Shown here piece after piece: positions 17,675 to 23,792 of a stretch of DNA of 48,004 bases. The first letter of the stretch is position 1. Each line of letters opens with the position of its first letter. Below the pieces are notes generated by a model that saw only the letters and a program-made list of their open reading frames with translations, did no database searches and was not told the DNA's origin. The stretch is from the IMG/VR virus record IMGVR_UViG_3300048839_001569, positions 1 through 48,004 of that record. One strand, 5' to 3'. This DNA comes from a virus. Position numbers and translations under genes: made by a program.

Positions 17675-18207
17675 ATGAACAAGCGTGTTACAAATTTTCT
17701 GGAATTCAACGGCAAAACCATGCTTTTTTTGTCGGAAAACGGGTGTATTGGGTAGCATTAAAGCCTGTTTGTGAGGCTCTTAATGTTGAATATACCCGCA
17801 TTTTTAAAAACGTGAAGGCCGACCCTATTTTAGGACCTGCATTGGCTATACAGCCAATGCAGATATCCGGCGACGACCAGGTCAGGCAGATGGTTTGCCT
17901 GCCGGAATTTCTGATCTACGGATGGATTTTTTCGATTAAAAGCTCATCGAAGGAACTGATCCTTTACAAACAGGAGTGCTACAAAGCCCTGTTTGAATAC
18001 TTCCATGGAGCCATTACCGCACGCAAAGAACTGATCAAAGAAAAGGCATCAATCCAAAAAGAACGCCTGGCGCTTGAATCAGAACTGCGAAGCACAGTTA
18101 CCTTCAACCGCTTCGAACAACTCAAAGCCAGCGAAGCCAGAATCGGGATCCAACTCAAAAAACTGGACAACGAGGAATTTGAAAACCAGATGACGCTTTT
18201 TTCATGA
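17675..18207 (+). CDS. P22-type antirepressor (P22_AR_N-like), apparent -1 frameshift near 17740
   Basis: The natural start is ATG 17675 (MNKRVTNFLEFNGKTMLFLS, then ENG), but that frame stops at 17755. The rest is in the -1 frame: VYWVALKPVCEALNVEYTRI and on to stop 18207, including MVCLPEFLIYGWIFSI and a C-terminal coiled coil (KEKASIQKERLALESELR). One extra G in the GGG at 17741-17743 would join the halves as ENGVYWVALKP. Alternatively, ribosomes could slip at T-TTT-TTG (17725-17731). The continuous second frame could also start at TTG 17650. P22_AR_N proteins bind and inactivate prophage repressors. A second homologue lies at 29919. It may be a disrupted gene, a base error or programmed frameshifting. 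Confidence 0.65.
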
Positions 18208-18210
18208 TCC

Positions 18211-18239
18211 GGGGCGTCCCCTTTCAGGGCGGGCTTTTT
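18211..18239 (+). terminator. Possible terminator after the antirepressor
   Basis: CGTCC (18215-18219) can pair with GGGCG (18227-18231), followed by GGCTTTTTG. It sits just after the antirepressor stop at 18207. The stem is short, so this is a moderate call. Confidence 0.45.
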
Positions 18240-18310
18240 GCTGCAATTCCTCTTTCGCTTCGCTCACTGCGGGATTTACGCTCCAATCCCTGACGCGAAA
18301 AAAAACAAAG

Positions 18311-18335
18311 ACCAAACATACGTGTTTGGTTTTTG
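18311..18335 (+). terminator. Intrinsic terminator
   Basis: ACCAAACA (18311-18318), tetraloop TACG, TGTTTGGT (18323-18330), then TTTT. It is a perfect 8-bp stem with a T tract. A run of A upstream makes it usable in both directions. It isolates the antirepressor unit from the membrane-anchored gene that follows. Confidence 0.75.
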
Positions 18336-18372
18336 TTTAAATTGCGGGGGTCTAACCTTAAAACCTAAAGCT

Positions 18373-19017
18373 ATGTTCTGGATTGTTTCAATTTTGTTTT
18401 TCGTATTCATTATTATTTGGTTGGCGTTCCGTAAAAAGGAAACAGGCCAGCCAGGCCAAGCAAGCACGGCGCAGCCAGCTGGCCATCATCCGTTAGAAAT
18501 AGAAACCAATCAGCCGGAAGAGCCTAATGAGCCACCTCGTAAGTTCTATGACCGAGAGCAATACTTTACAGACTACAGTTACCTTTCTCCATCAGAGGCA
18601 CGAAAAGAATTTAATGAATTAAAAGAAGCTGGAGAGTATCTTGATTTTGATGATTACGGAGGTTACATGAACGCTATTCATGCAAATTCTGACGACGCGA
18701 AGATTGAAAAAATTGAAAGAATGAGCCCCGAGCAATGTTTAAAATGGTTTCAAACAAAAACAGATCAGGGCGATTGGATAACATCAGCTGTTTTCGAGGC
18801 TATTTCTGAAAAATTAAAGCCTTATCATGAGGAGTATTTATTGAAGGAAATGGATAATATTACGCCAGGGAGAATTGAAGGGTGGGTAAATGCCAGAAAA
18901 AAAGAGGGTTATTTCTTTAGTTATAATGCATACATGAAAGCTGAGAAAATATTTCGTGGCGAAATCGACAACAGGAAAAAAGGCAAAAAAGATACTCCGG
19001 AAGTAAATACTCCATAA
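18373..19017 (+). CDS. Membrane-anchored protein of unknown function
   Basis: 214 residues from ATG 18373; an open frame upstream crosses a terminator hairpin, so that ATG is preferred. Residues 2-20 (FWIVSILFFVFIIIWLAFRK) form one N-terminal membrane helix followed by a basic stop. Then comes a Gln/Pro/Glu-rich linker and an acidic helical cytoplasmic domain of about 150 residues with repeated short helices. The gene is A+T-rich compared with the tail genes and is flanked by a terminator and a new promoter, the pattern of a lysogenic accessory gene. A role in superinfection exclusion is possible but not supported by any motif. Confidence 0.5.
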   Translation: MFWIVSILFFVFIIIWLAFRKKETGQPGQASTAQPAGHHPLEIETNQPEEPNEPPRKFYDREQYFTDYSYLSPSEARKEFNELKEAGEYLDFDDYGGYMNAIHANSDDAKIEKIERMSPEQCLKWFQTKTDQGDWITSAVFEAISEKLKPYHEEYLLKEMDNITPGRIEGWVNARKKEGYFFSYNAYMKAEKIFRGEIDNRKKGKKDTPEVNTP

Positions 19018-19023
19018 AAGCTA

Positions 19024-19053
19024 TTGACTTTCTCGTTTTAAGGATTACCTTTG
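19024..19053 (+). promoter_or_regulatory. Bacteroidota-type promoter
   Basis: TTGAC starts at 19024 and TACCTTTG lies at 19046-19053, with 19 nt between TTG and the -7 box. This is the best-matching host-type promoter in the window. It directs a transcript into the structured leader at 19098-19175. Confidence 0.72.
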
Positions 19054-19097
19054 TAGCGTTCAAATCTATAGTCCAATGCTTAATCAACTTCTACATA

Positions 19098-19175
19098 GGG
19101 GAAAACCCTGTGGCTCTGGTACCCGAAAGGATCCAGCGGTTCTATAGAGCCGGAACAAGCCTCAGGGTTTTTCCC
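19098..19175 (+). ncRNA. Three-way-junction leader RNA
   Basis: The outer stem pairs 19098-19110 (GGGGAAAACCCTG) with 19163-19175 (CAGGGTTTTTCCC), 13 pairs with one G-U. It continues after a mismatch with GGCT/AGCC (19112-19115 with 19158-19161). Inside are two hairpins. One has CTGG/CCAG (19116-19119 with 19133-19136), then CC/GG around CGAAA. The other has CGGTTC/GAGCCG (19137-19142 with 19147-19152). An AGGAGG-containing segment and the ATG at 19192 follow. It may be a cis-regulatory leader. I cannot assign a known riboswitch class. Confidence 0.6.
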
Positions 19176-19191
19176 ATTTAGGAGGTTCAAA

Positions 19192-19434
19192 ATGGCAAGT
19201 CAAAACGATTGCTTGTTACTCACTTCAGATGTGTTCAAATATCTGAAAGACCTGGCCGAAGAGCCGGAAAAATCACAAAGAAACATTTTAAAGGCCATCC
19301 TGGCGCTGCACCAGATGGAATCGGTACGGGAGGACGATTTCTTTCTCCACTCGGTCGATTTCTTTGTTGAGCTCTACAAACTCAACAACCTGCTCACGGC
19401 TCTCATCGAGGCAAAGGAAGGGGGCAAGGCATGA
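19192..19434 (+). CDS. Small helical protein, first gene of a three-gene unit
   Basis: 80 residues, acidic and almost entirely helical, with no cysteine clusters or membrane segment. An AGGAGG sequence about 8 nt upstream is one of the few good Shine-Dalgarno sites in the window. The gene follows a strong host-type promoter and the structured leader, and its stop overlaps the next ATG by 4 nt. Expression from such a promoter next to the integrase suggests a lysogenic or early accessory function. I do not recognise the family. Confidence 0.5.
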   Translation: MASQNDCLLLTSDVFKYLKDLAEEPEKSQRNILKAILALHQMESVREDDFFLHSVDFFVELYKLNNLLTALIEAKEGGKA

Positions 19435-19694
19435 GCACAAAAATTATTTCAACCAACCAGGCTATCCGGGCAATCAACAGGCAGCTGCGGCAGATCACTG
19501 AATTCAGAGATCGCTGCGTTGCGTTCGAAAGCCAGGATGATCAGGGATGGAAATATGTAACCATTCACAGCGTAGGCCAAAACAAGGTGTTTGTTGCAGG
19601 CTTTTCTCCGTTTTCGAAAAAGAGCTACCTCGAGATTCCTGACATCGAATCGGACGATTTTCTGAAACAAGCATCAAATTCCGTTGGATCATGA
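19431..19694 (+). CDS. Small protein, second gene of the unit
   Basis: 87 residues, overlapping both neighbours by 4 nt (ATGA). The first 30 residues are helical and basic (TNQAIRAINRQLRQITEFRD). The rest looks beta-rich (WKYVTIHSVGQNKVFVAGFS). That layout is compatible with a small nucleic-acid or protein-binding domain but not diagnostic. Translational coupling suggests that the three products of this unit act together. No known family is recognised. Confidence 0.45.
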   Translation: MSTKIISTNQAIRAINRQLRQITEFRDRCVAFESQDDQGWKYVTIHSVGQNKVFVAGFSPFSKKSYLEIPDIESDDFLKQASNSVGS

Positions 19695-19948
19695 AAGACT
19701 TCACCGTATTGTTTAATTCTTTCATGCGAAAGTTCCCGCCTGTACTCTCTGCAGCGTCAGCCACGCTGAAGCTCACCACCGGCGAGATCATGGATTGCTT
19801 TGAAAACTTCTGGCCCGGGATTGATATTACTGCCGAATTATTTGTGCAGCACATGATTGATAAGGGTTATCAGTACGAACCCTTTGAAGTAAACGACCGT
19901 ATTGTATTTTACTGGCTGATTGGTTCAGATGAAAAAAATGGCGGTTAG
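19691..19948 (+). CDS. Small protein, third gene of the unit
   Basis: 85 residues, ATGA-coupled to the previous gene and ending 1 nt before the convergent integrase stop. The middle (TTGEIMDCFENFWPGIDITA, then ELFVQHMIDKGYQYEPFE) is a compact helical domain, and the end (DRIVFYWLIGSDEKNGG) is a short strand with a charged tail. The pattern vaguely resembles a winged-helix fold, which I cannot confirm. No intrinsic terminator separates it from the integrase gene, so the two transcripts may run into each other. Confidence 0.45.
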   Translation: MKDFTVLFNSFMRKFPPVLSAASATLKLTTGEIMDCFENFWPGIDITAELFVQHMIDKGYQYEPFEVNDRIVFYWLIGSDEKNGG

Positions 19949-19949
19949 C

Positions 19950-21134
19950 TTACATAGCCTCTATATCCGGGAAGTGTCTGGTAAAGTAATCGCTTGGCGA
20001 GTTGTTAAACTTTTCCAGGTACTCCTGTGTCTGGTCAAGGCTGTGGTGCCTGGCCTGAAGCTGGATGTCCCTTGTGCTTACCTTGTGTTCAATGGCTGTC
20101 CCGACACCGGTATGCTTGAGCGAATAGATGTTTTTCTCGAGCCCGACTTTCGTGCAGAATTTTTTCCATGCCTCAGCTATCCTGGTAGGGGCGCAATACT
20201 TTGGCGATCTTCTCTGATACCTGCCAAAAACAAAGTAACTGCCAGGGTAGTTTAAATCGAAGTTCAATAAAATGCGTTGAAAAGGAACCGGAATCACCAC
20301 GATTTCGGTTTTTTTGTTTTTCGACACTTCTCCGGGCAAGGTGATGATGCCTTTTCGAAGATCGATATTTTCAACCTTTAGCCTGGCAAGCTCCTGCGGA
20401 CGGATAAAGCAGTAAAATATCATGCAGGCGCAAACATACAGATCGTAATTGTATGTCGGCAGATGTTTGGTCATCACCTTTATTTCAGAAGGAGTGAAGG
20501 AGATGATCTTCGATTCCGTTTTTGGCAGCCTCGTAATTTTTTTGAACGGGTTAGCGCGGATAAATTCACGCTCTAAAAGAACATTGAAAAGGGTGACCAT
20601 GGCCGTGATCCGGTTGTTGTAAGTCCGGTTCGAGTGTTTGAGCTTGATCTTTGTCCAGTCCATGAACTCCTGGGCATGGTGGTAAGTGAAATCTTCGACG
20701 CTTCGTTTGTCAAGTTCTTTCATCACGAGCCATTTCCGGAAGGTGGCGATATGATGTTTGTAAGTGCTCGAAGTTCTTTGCCTGACGGAGCTTTCTTTCA
20801 GTTCCTGGACAAAGTTGAGTGCAGTCAGCAATCCCACGAACCTTTTCTCGATCAGCGAAAAAGGGCTCCAGCCCTCATTCAGCTTCGCGTTCAGCTCCTG
20901 CATAATAAGGTGTGCCTTCTCCCTTCGTCCGCTGGAGGTCTGGATCCTCGAAGAAATTGAATGAAGGAACCTTTGGTACTTGTTTGTTTCAGGGTTCAGG
21001 TATGAATAAAACACATACCACCTCTGGGTTAAATCGCCATCTGCATCATAAAGGCGAGGTTTTTTGAATTTTTCTTTCATTTTTTTCATAATTATCCCCG
21101 TTAAATTTTGATACAAATGATACAATTGTTTCAA
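19950..21134 (-). CDS. int: Tyrosine integrase (site-specific recombinase)
   Basis: 394 residues from the first ATG; a start at about 21089 (MKKMKEKFKKPRLYDADGDL) would avoid the arm-site repeats. It performs attP x attB strand exchange through a 3'-phosphotyrosyl intermediate. An arm-binding region, then a SAM-like core-binding domain (about 95-190), precede the catalytic domain. The catalytic Arg is in IRPQELARLK, the second box is YSLKHTG, the third His is in ARHHSLDQ and the nucleophile is the Tyr of TQEYLEKF. In box II the usual H-x-x-R reads Y-x-x-K, a variant I associate with Bacteroidota integrases. It is convergent with the three-gene unit and points away from attP. Confidence 0.9.
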   Translation of the reverse strand: MKQLYHLYQNLTGIIMKKMKEKFKKPRLYDADGDLTQRWYVFYSYLNPETNKYQRFLHSISSRIQTSSGRREKAHLIMQELNAKLNEGWSPFSLIEKRFVGLLTALNFVQELKESSVRQRTSSTYKHHIATFRKWLVMKELDKRSVEDFTYHHAQEFMDWTKIKLKHSNRTYNNRITAMVTLFNVLLEREFIRANPFKKITRLPKTESKIISFTPSEIKVMTKHLPTYNYDLYVCACMIFYCFIRPQELARLKVENIDLRKGIITLPGEVSKNKKTEIVVIPVPFQRILLNFDLNYPGSYFVFGRYQRRSPKYCAPTRIAEAWKKFCTKVGLEKNIYSLKHTGVGTAIEHKVSTRDIQLQARHHSLDQTQEYLEKFNNSPSDYFTRHFPDIEAM

Positions 21135-21370
21135 AAAAAAAGCTGTAATATATTGATAGTCAATTTATTACAGCTATTTTGTAGCGGGGGGAGGATACAA
21201 TATTGATTTGTATTTACCTGTATTTCAATACGTTAGAAAATAAAAAAGCCTCTGAAACGTCAATGATTTCCCCATTTTGATACAGTTTTTGATACAGTTT
21301 TCGGCTCTTAATGAATTGATTTATCTTTTATTGCAAAGATTCGGCTTGAAAAAAAATTGATACAGTTTTT
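21105..21370. other. attP: attP region: tRNA-like core and integrase arm sites
   Basis: The minus strand near 21197-21180 reads TATCCTCCCCCCGCTAC, like the 3' end of a tRNA (T-stem CCTCC, acceptor CCCCGCT), possibly the initiator tRNA-Met of a Bacteroidota host. On both sides lie direct repeats suited to integrase arm binding: TTGATACAGTTTT at 21277, 21289 and 21357, and TGATACA at 21109 and 21118. GGATACA also touches the core at 21193. The integrase gene starts at the left edge of this region. An undivided core flanked by arms implies a non-integrated or circular genome. The tRNA identity is inferred from memory. Confidence 0.6.
21131..21175 (-). terminator. Leftward terminator between repressor and integrase
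   Basis: On the minus strand AGCTGTAATA (21175-21166) pairs with TATTACAGCT (21150-21141), a perfect 10-bp stem with a 15-nt loop, followed by a run of T (A tract at 21133-21140 on the plus strand). It would stop repressor transcripts before the integrase gene. Confidence 0.6.
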
Positions 21371-21474
21371 AGTCGGGTTACAAAATTTCATCCCTTATTC
21401 AATCTTTCGCAGCTTTTCAGCGTTAACACTGTTACCCTCTTGTAATGGGGGCAGGGGGTTGCTATAGGCTACCA

Positions 21475-21801
21475 CTAACCTATGTGTTTGCTTTTAACTT
21501 CATATTTCTGCTTTAAGCTCTCGATCTGGTCCACCAGGGCCGAGTTGATTTTTTTCTGAAACTCAACCTCCCTTCTGCACTCAGCGATCTCTTTCCGCTC
21601 AGGAAAAAACTCATCATCATCCCACCAATAGGAGATCGACACTCCCAAAGCTTTCGATAATGACTCAAGCATCTTCACATTCATGGTTTGATTTTCGATC
21701 ATTTGATCAAAACCATAGCGGCTTTTCCCAACCATTGCACTGAGGGATTTCTTTGCTATTCCCCTTTTCTTTATTAGCTCCTCTATTTTATTGTATTCCA
21801 T
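21475..21801 (-). CDS. CI-like XRE-family repressor
   Basis: 108 residues. An N-terminal helix-turn-helix of the XRE type is readable at about 7-60 (KKRGIAKKSLSAMVGKSRYG, then FDQMIENQTMNVKMLESLSK and ALGVS). A C-terminal coiled coil follows (EIAECRREVEFQKKINSALV, then DQIESLKQKYEV) that could mediate dimerisation. There is no S24 self-cleaving domain, so induction by RecA is unlikely. Inactivation by the antirepressors at 17675 or 29919 is a plausible alternative. It is divergent from the Cro-like gene across a 163-nt control region, the usual lysis-lysogeny switch layout. Confidence 0.8.
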   Translation of the reverse strand: MEYNKIEELIKKRGIAKKSLSAMVGKSRYGFDQMIENQTMNVKMLESLSKALGVSISYWWDDDEFFPERKEIAECRREVEFQKKINSALVDQIESLKQKYEVKSKHIG

Positions 21802-21814
21802 GACATTAGAATTA

Positions 21815-21846
21815 TATGTGTATCTGGACTTAATTTAAATGACAAA
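21815..21846 (-). promoter_or_regulatory. Possible repressor promoter
   Basis: On the minus strand TTTG (21846-21843) is followed after 20 nt by TACACATA (21822-21815). The -7 box is poor, but it lies 13 nt before the repressor ATG. A weak maintenance promoter that needs activation would look like this. Confidence 0.3.
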
Positions 21847-21873
21847 TATTCCTGAAAAAAAAGCCAGAAAAAC

Positions 21874-21905
21874 TTGACATTCGATGCAGATATTAATTAC
21901 TTTCG
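21874..21905 (+). promoter_or_regulatory. Rightward early promoter
   Basis: TTGACA begins at 21874 and TACTTTCG (21898-21905) differs from TAnnTTTG at one base, with a 21-nt gap after TTG. It faces the Cro-like gene and early operon, so it is the likely target of the repressor. No clear operator dyad is visible by eye. Confidence 0.6.
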
Positions 21906-21964
21906 CATTCCAATAATAACACAAAGATAATACAGTAACAATCTAAAGTAAATACTATTTAAAT

Positions 21965-22210
21965 ATGACTGCAACGAAACTTGACAAGAGGACCCTTAAG
22001 AAGCTCTATTATGACTTGCCATACGGAGCATCCGGTGTGATTCAAAAGAGGCTGTCAGCCCGGGGGTTTGAATTTGCCGCATCGTATATCAGGGCCGTTT
22101 TGAACCCCGACGACCACCGGATGAACACAATCATCATCGACGAGGCTATTGCCTACCGCGATGAAGTTGCAGCAGAAACCACCCGCCGCGCTCAGGCTAT
22201 TCTGAAATGA
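21965..22210 (+). CDS. Cro-like small DNA-binding protein
   Basis: 81 residues. The first 45 residues read as a helix-turn-helix: LPYGASGVIQKRLSARGFEF followed by AASYIRAVLNPDD, the position where Cro and XRE proteins carry the recognition helix and a following loop. A C-terminal helix (DEAIAYRDEVAAETTRRAQA) could dimerise. It is the first gene of the rightward early operon and divergent from the CI-like repressor, the classical cro position. The next ATG overlaps its stop by 4 nt. Confidence 0.65.
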   Translation: MTATKLDKRTLKKLYYDLPYGASGVIQKRLSARGFEFAASYIRAVLNPDDHRMNTIIIDEAIAYRDEVAAETTRRAQAILK

Positions 22211-22296
22211 AGCCAAAACCTGAAAATAATATTGGCGGTATGCTGCTTTTGCTGGCATGGCTTATCGTAATAATAAACCTGTTTTTAAATTCTTGA
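22207..22296 (+). CDS. 29-residue membrane peptide
   Basis: A short frame coupled by ATGA to the Cro-like gene. Residues 11-27 (GMLLLLAWLIVIINLFL) form one clean transmembrane helix after a polar N terminus (MKPKPENNIGG). It ends 3 nt before the LuxR-like gene. Its tight placement in the early operon suggests it is translated. A role in membrane-level exclusion or in regulation of an inner-membrane protein is possible but not shown. Confidence 0.5.
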   Translation: MKPKPENNIGGMLLLLAWLIVIINLFLNS

Positions 22297-22299
22297 CCT

Positions 22300-22848
22300 A
22301 TGAAAATTCCAGCAGGATTATCGGATGCCAACATGGAGATTTTTGCCCTGGACGGGCAGCTCCACTTTATCAAGAATGGCCGGAGCCATTCCATCGATCA
22401 ACTCGACGATGCCGATCTGGCAATATTCAGAGAGTTACTCGACAGCGATCAGAAAGCCCTCAGCTGCATCGAGGAGATTGGGATCATCAATCCTATTGAA
22501 CAGATCAAGCAATACCTCTTTTGCAACTTCGGTTCATTCGACGAACGGGCAGACCTCACTTCTGAGGGAGTTACGATCCGGGAGTACTGGGAGTGTGGCA
22601 AGCGGGGAAAATGTCAGTTTGAAGGCCGGTTGTGCAGCCTTCCATCCGGGAAACATGGCCAGCTCACGCCTCGGGAGATTGCAGTCATCAAGCTGATCGG
22701 AGAAGACCTTCCGGACAAGATCATTGCCGACCGGCTGAACATTGCCTTCAACACTGTTTGCGCACACCGGATGAACATTGAACATAAGCTTGATGTTCAC
22801 ACCAAAGTCGGGATCGTCATCTGGGCAAAAGAAAGGGGCATCATCTGA
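22300..22848 (+). CDS. LuxR-type HTH transcription regulator
   Basis: 182 residues. The C-terminal 60 residues are a GerE/LuxR helix-turn-helix: LTPREIAVIKLIGEDLPDKI from residue 122, then IADRLNIAFNTVCAHRMNIE and a closing helix. The middle has cysteines at 75, 99, 105 and 112 (YWECGKRGKCQFEGRLCSLP) that could bind zinc or sense redox state. It lacks a receiver domain. Similar Cys-plus-LuxR proteins occur early in Bacteroidota phages. As the only sequence-specific activator seen in the early operon, it is a candidate regulator of the late promoter family, which is inferred. Confidence 0.75.
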   Translation: MKIPAGLSDANMEIFALDGQLHFIKNGRSHSIDQLDDADLAIFRELLDSDQKALSCIEEIGIINPIEQIKQYLFCNFGSFDERADLTSEGVTIREYWECGKRGKCQFEGRLCSLPSGKHGQLTPREIAVIKLIGEDLPDKIIADRLNIAFNTVCAHRMNIEHKLDVHTKVGIVIWAKERGII

Positions 22849-23018
22849 TGGATCCCAACTTTGAATTGAACGACATGGAAGAGGTCTTCTCAGCAATCGA
22901 GATCGAGGACATGGACCACGCCAGAAGGCTTCAGGAAAAAAGCAAAAGATTAGCCGTCAAATTTTTCACAACTCTACAACAGCAACAACAGAATGAGCAA
23001 GACAATGATGGAGAATAG
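22848..23018 (+). CDS. 56-residue acidic helical protein
   Basis: The start ATG overlaps the LuxR stop (TGATG), and the frame ends 26 nt inside the next gene. The sequence is acidic and helical (NDMEEVFSAIEIEDMDHARR), with a polar tail of glutamines. Overlap on both sides and the even use of codons support a real small gene. It has no recognised domain, and its position suggests an accessory partner of the replication or regulatory proteins around it. Confidence 0.45.
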   Translation: MDPNFELNDMEEVFSAIEIEDMDHARRLQEKSKRLAVKFFTTLQQQQQNEQDNDGE

Positions 23019-23427
23019 CCACATCTCCCCCCAGATAGCAGAAATATTACACCGTTACGGAATCCGCTGGAAAGCGTCAGCCTGGTGGTGCTTCAATAAA
23101 ATATCCAGGAAGTACTCGCTTGAGAATAAACTCAAGCCTTTCAATAAAAACTTCAACTTTTTGCCCGCCTATAACATTGCCGAACTGGGGCATCTGATCC
23201 CCTATGATCAGTACAATTCCATGAAGGTGATCAAACTGCCAAATTCATTCTACAAAGTGCAGTTTGAGGATGGGAAGTGGCTCACATTTCCATCTGAAGT
23301 GATGGCCCGTGGCCACTACTTAGTTCATCTGCTGGAGACAAAGAAAGTAACGGTTCTGGAAGTGAACCGCCCAGCCGAGGCTGTCCAGGTGCCAATCTTT
23401 AACCCAAATGAAGCTGTTAAATTATGA
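22993..23427 (+). CDS. Conserved early phage protein, unknown
   Basis: 144 residues. It contains two similar strand-rich stretches (FNFLPAYNIAELGHLIPYDQ; FYKVQFEDGKWLTFPSEVMA), and its N terminus starts with a short helix and WKASAWWCF. There is no cysteine cluster or nucleotide-binding motif. Its start lies in the tail of the 56-residue gene, and its stop overlaps the next ATG by 4 nt, placing it in the primase operon. A replication accessory role is possible from position only. Confidence 0.5.
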   Translation: MSKTMMENSHISPQIAEILHRYGIRWKASAWWCFNKISRKYSLENKLKPFNKNFNFLPAYNIAELGHLIPYDQYNSMKVIKLPNSFYKVQFEDGKWLTFPSEVMARGHYLVHLLETKKVTVLEVNRPAEAVQVPIFNPNEAVKL

Positions 23428-23792
23428 TATCAGAAATCAGGTTCAGTCGTAATTGGAACAACAAGCTTTCCTGCGACTACTTTACTACATACAGGTTAAA
23501 GAGCGAGAGGTTCCACATCGGTGAGACGTTCAGGATCATGCTGGGCGGAAAGCTTTTATTCTATGCCGACGTGGTTGAAATTCAGCACACGTTTCTCGAT
23601 CATGTGAGCGATATGGATACGCTGATCGACGCCGGGATGTCAGCCTCTGATTTCAGACAGATGCTCAAGACGATGTACAAATCCTATGACATCGATTGGA
23701 GCACCCGTGCCATCAGCAGGATCCTGTTCAAGCGACTGCCCAACCAGCGCGATATGATGAAAAAGCAAACATCTGAGGCTCATTCAGCATGA
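23424..23792 (+). CDS. Conserved early phage protein, unknown
   Basis: 122 residues, ATGA-coupled to both neighbours. The first 60 residues are beta-rich (RFHIGETFRIMLGGKLLFYA), and the end is helical and basic (SRILFKRLPNQRDMMKKQTS). The hydrophobic pattern suggests a small domain that could bind nucleic acid or the primase encoded immediately downstream. Direct coupling of its stop to the primase start is the strongest clue. No family is recognised. Confidence 0.5.
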   Translation: MISEIRFSRNWNNKLSCDYFTTYRLKSERFHIGETFRIMLGGKLLFYADVVEIQHTFLDHVSDMDTLIDAGMSASDFRQMLKTMYKSYDIDWSTRAISRILFKRLPNQRDMMKKQTSEAHSA

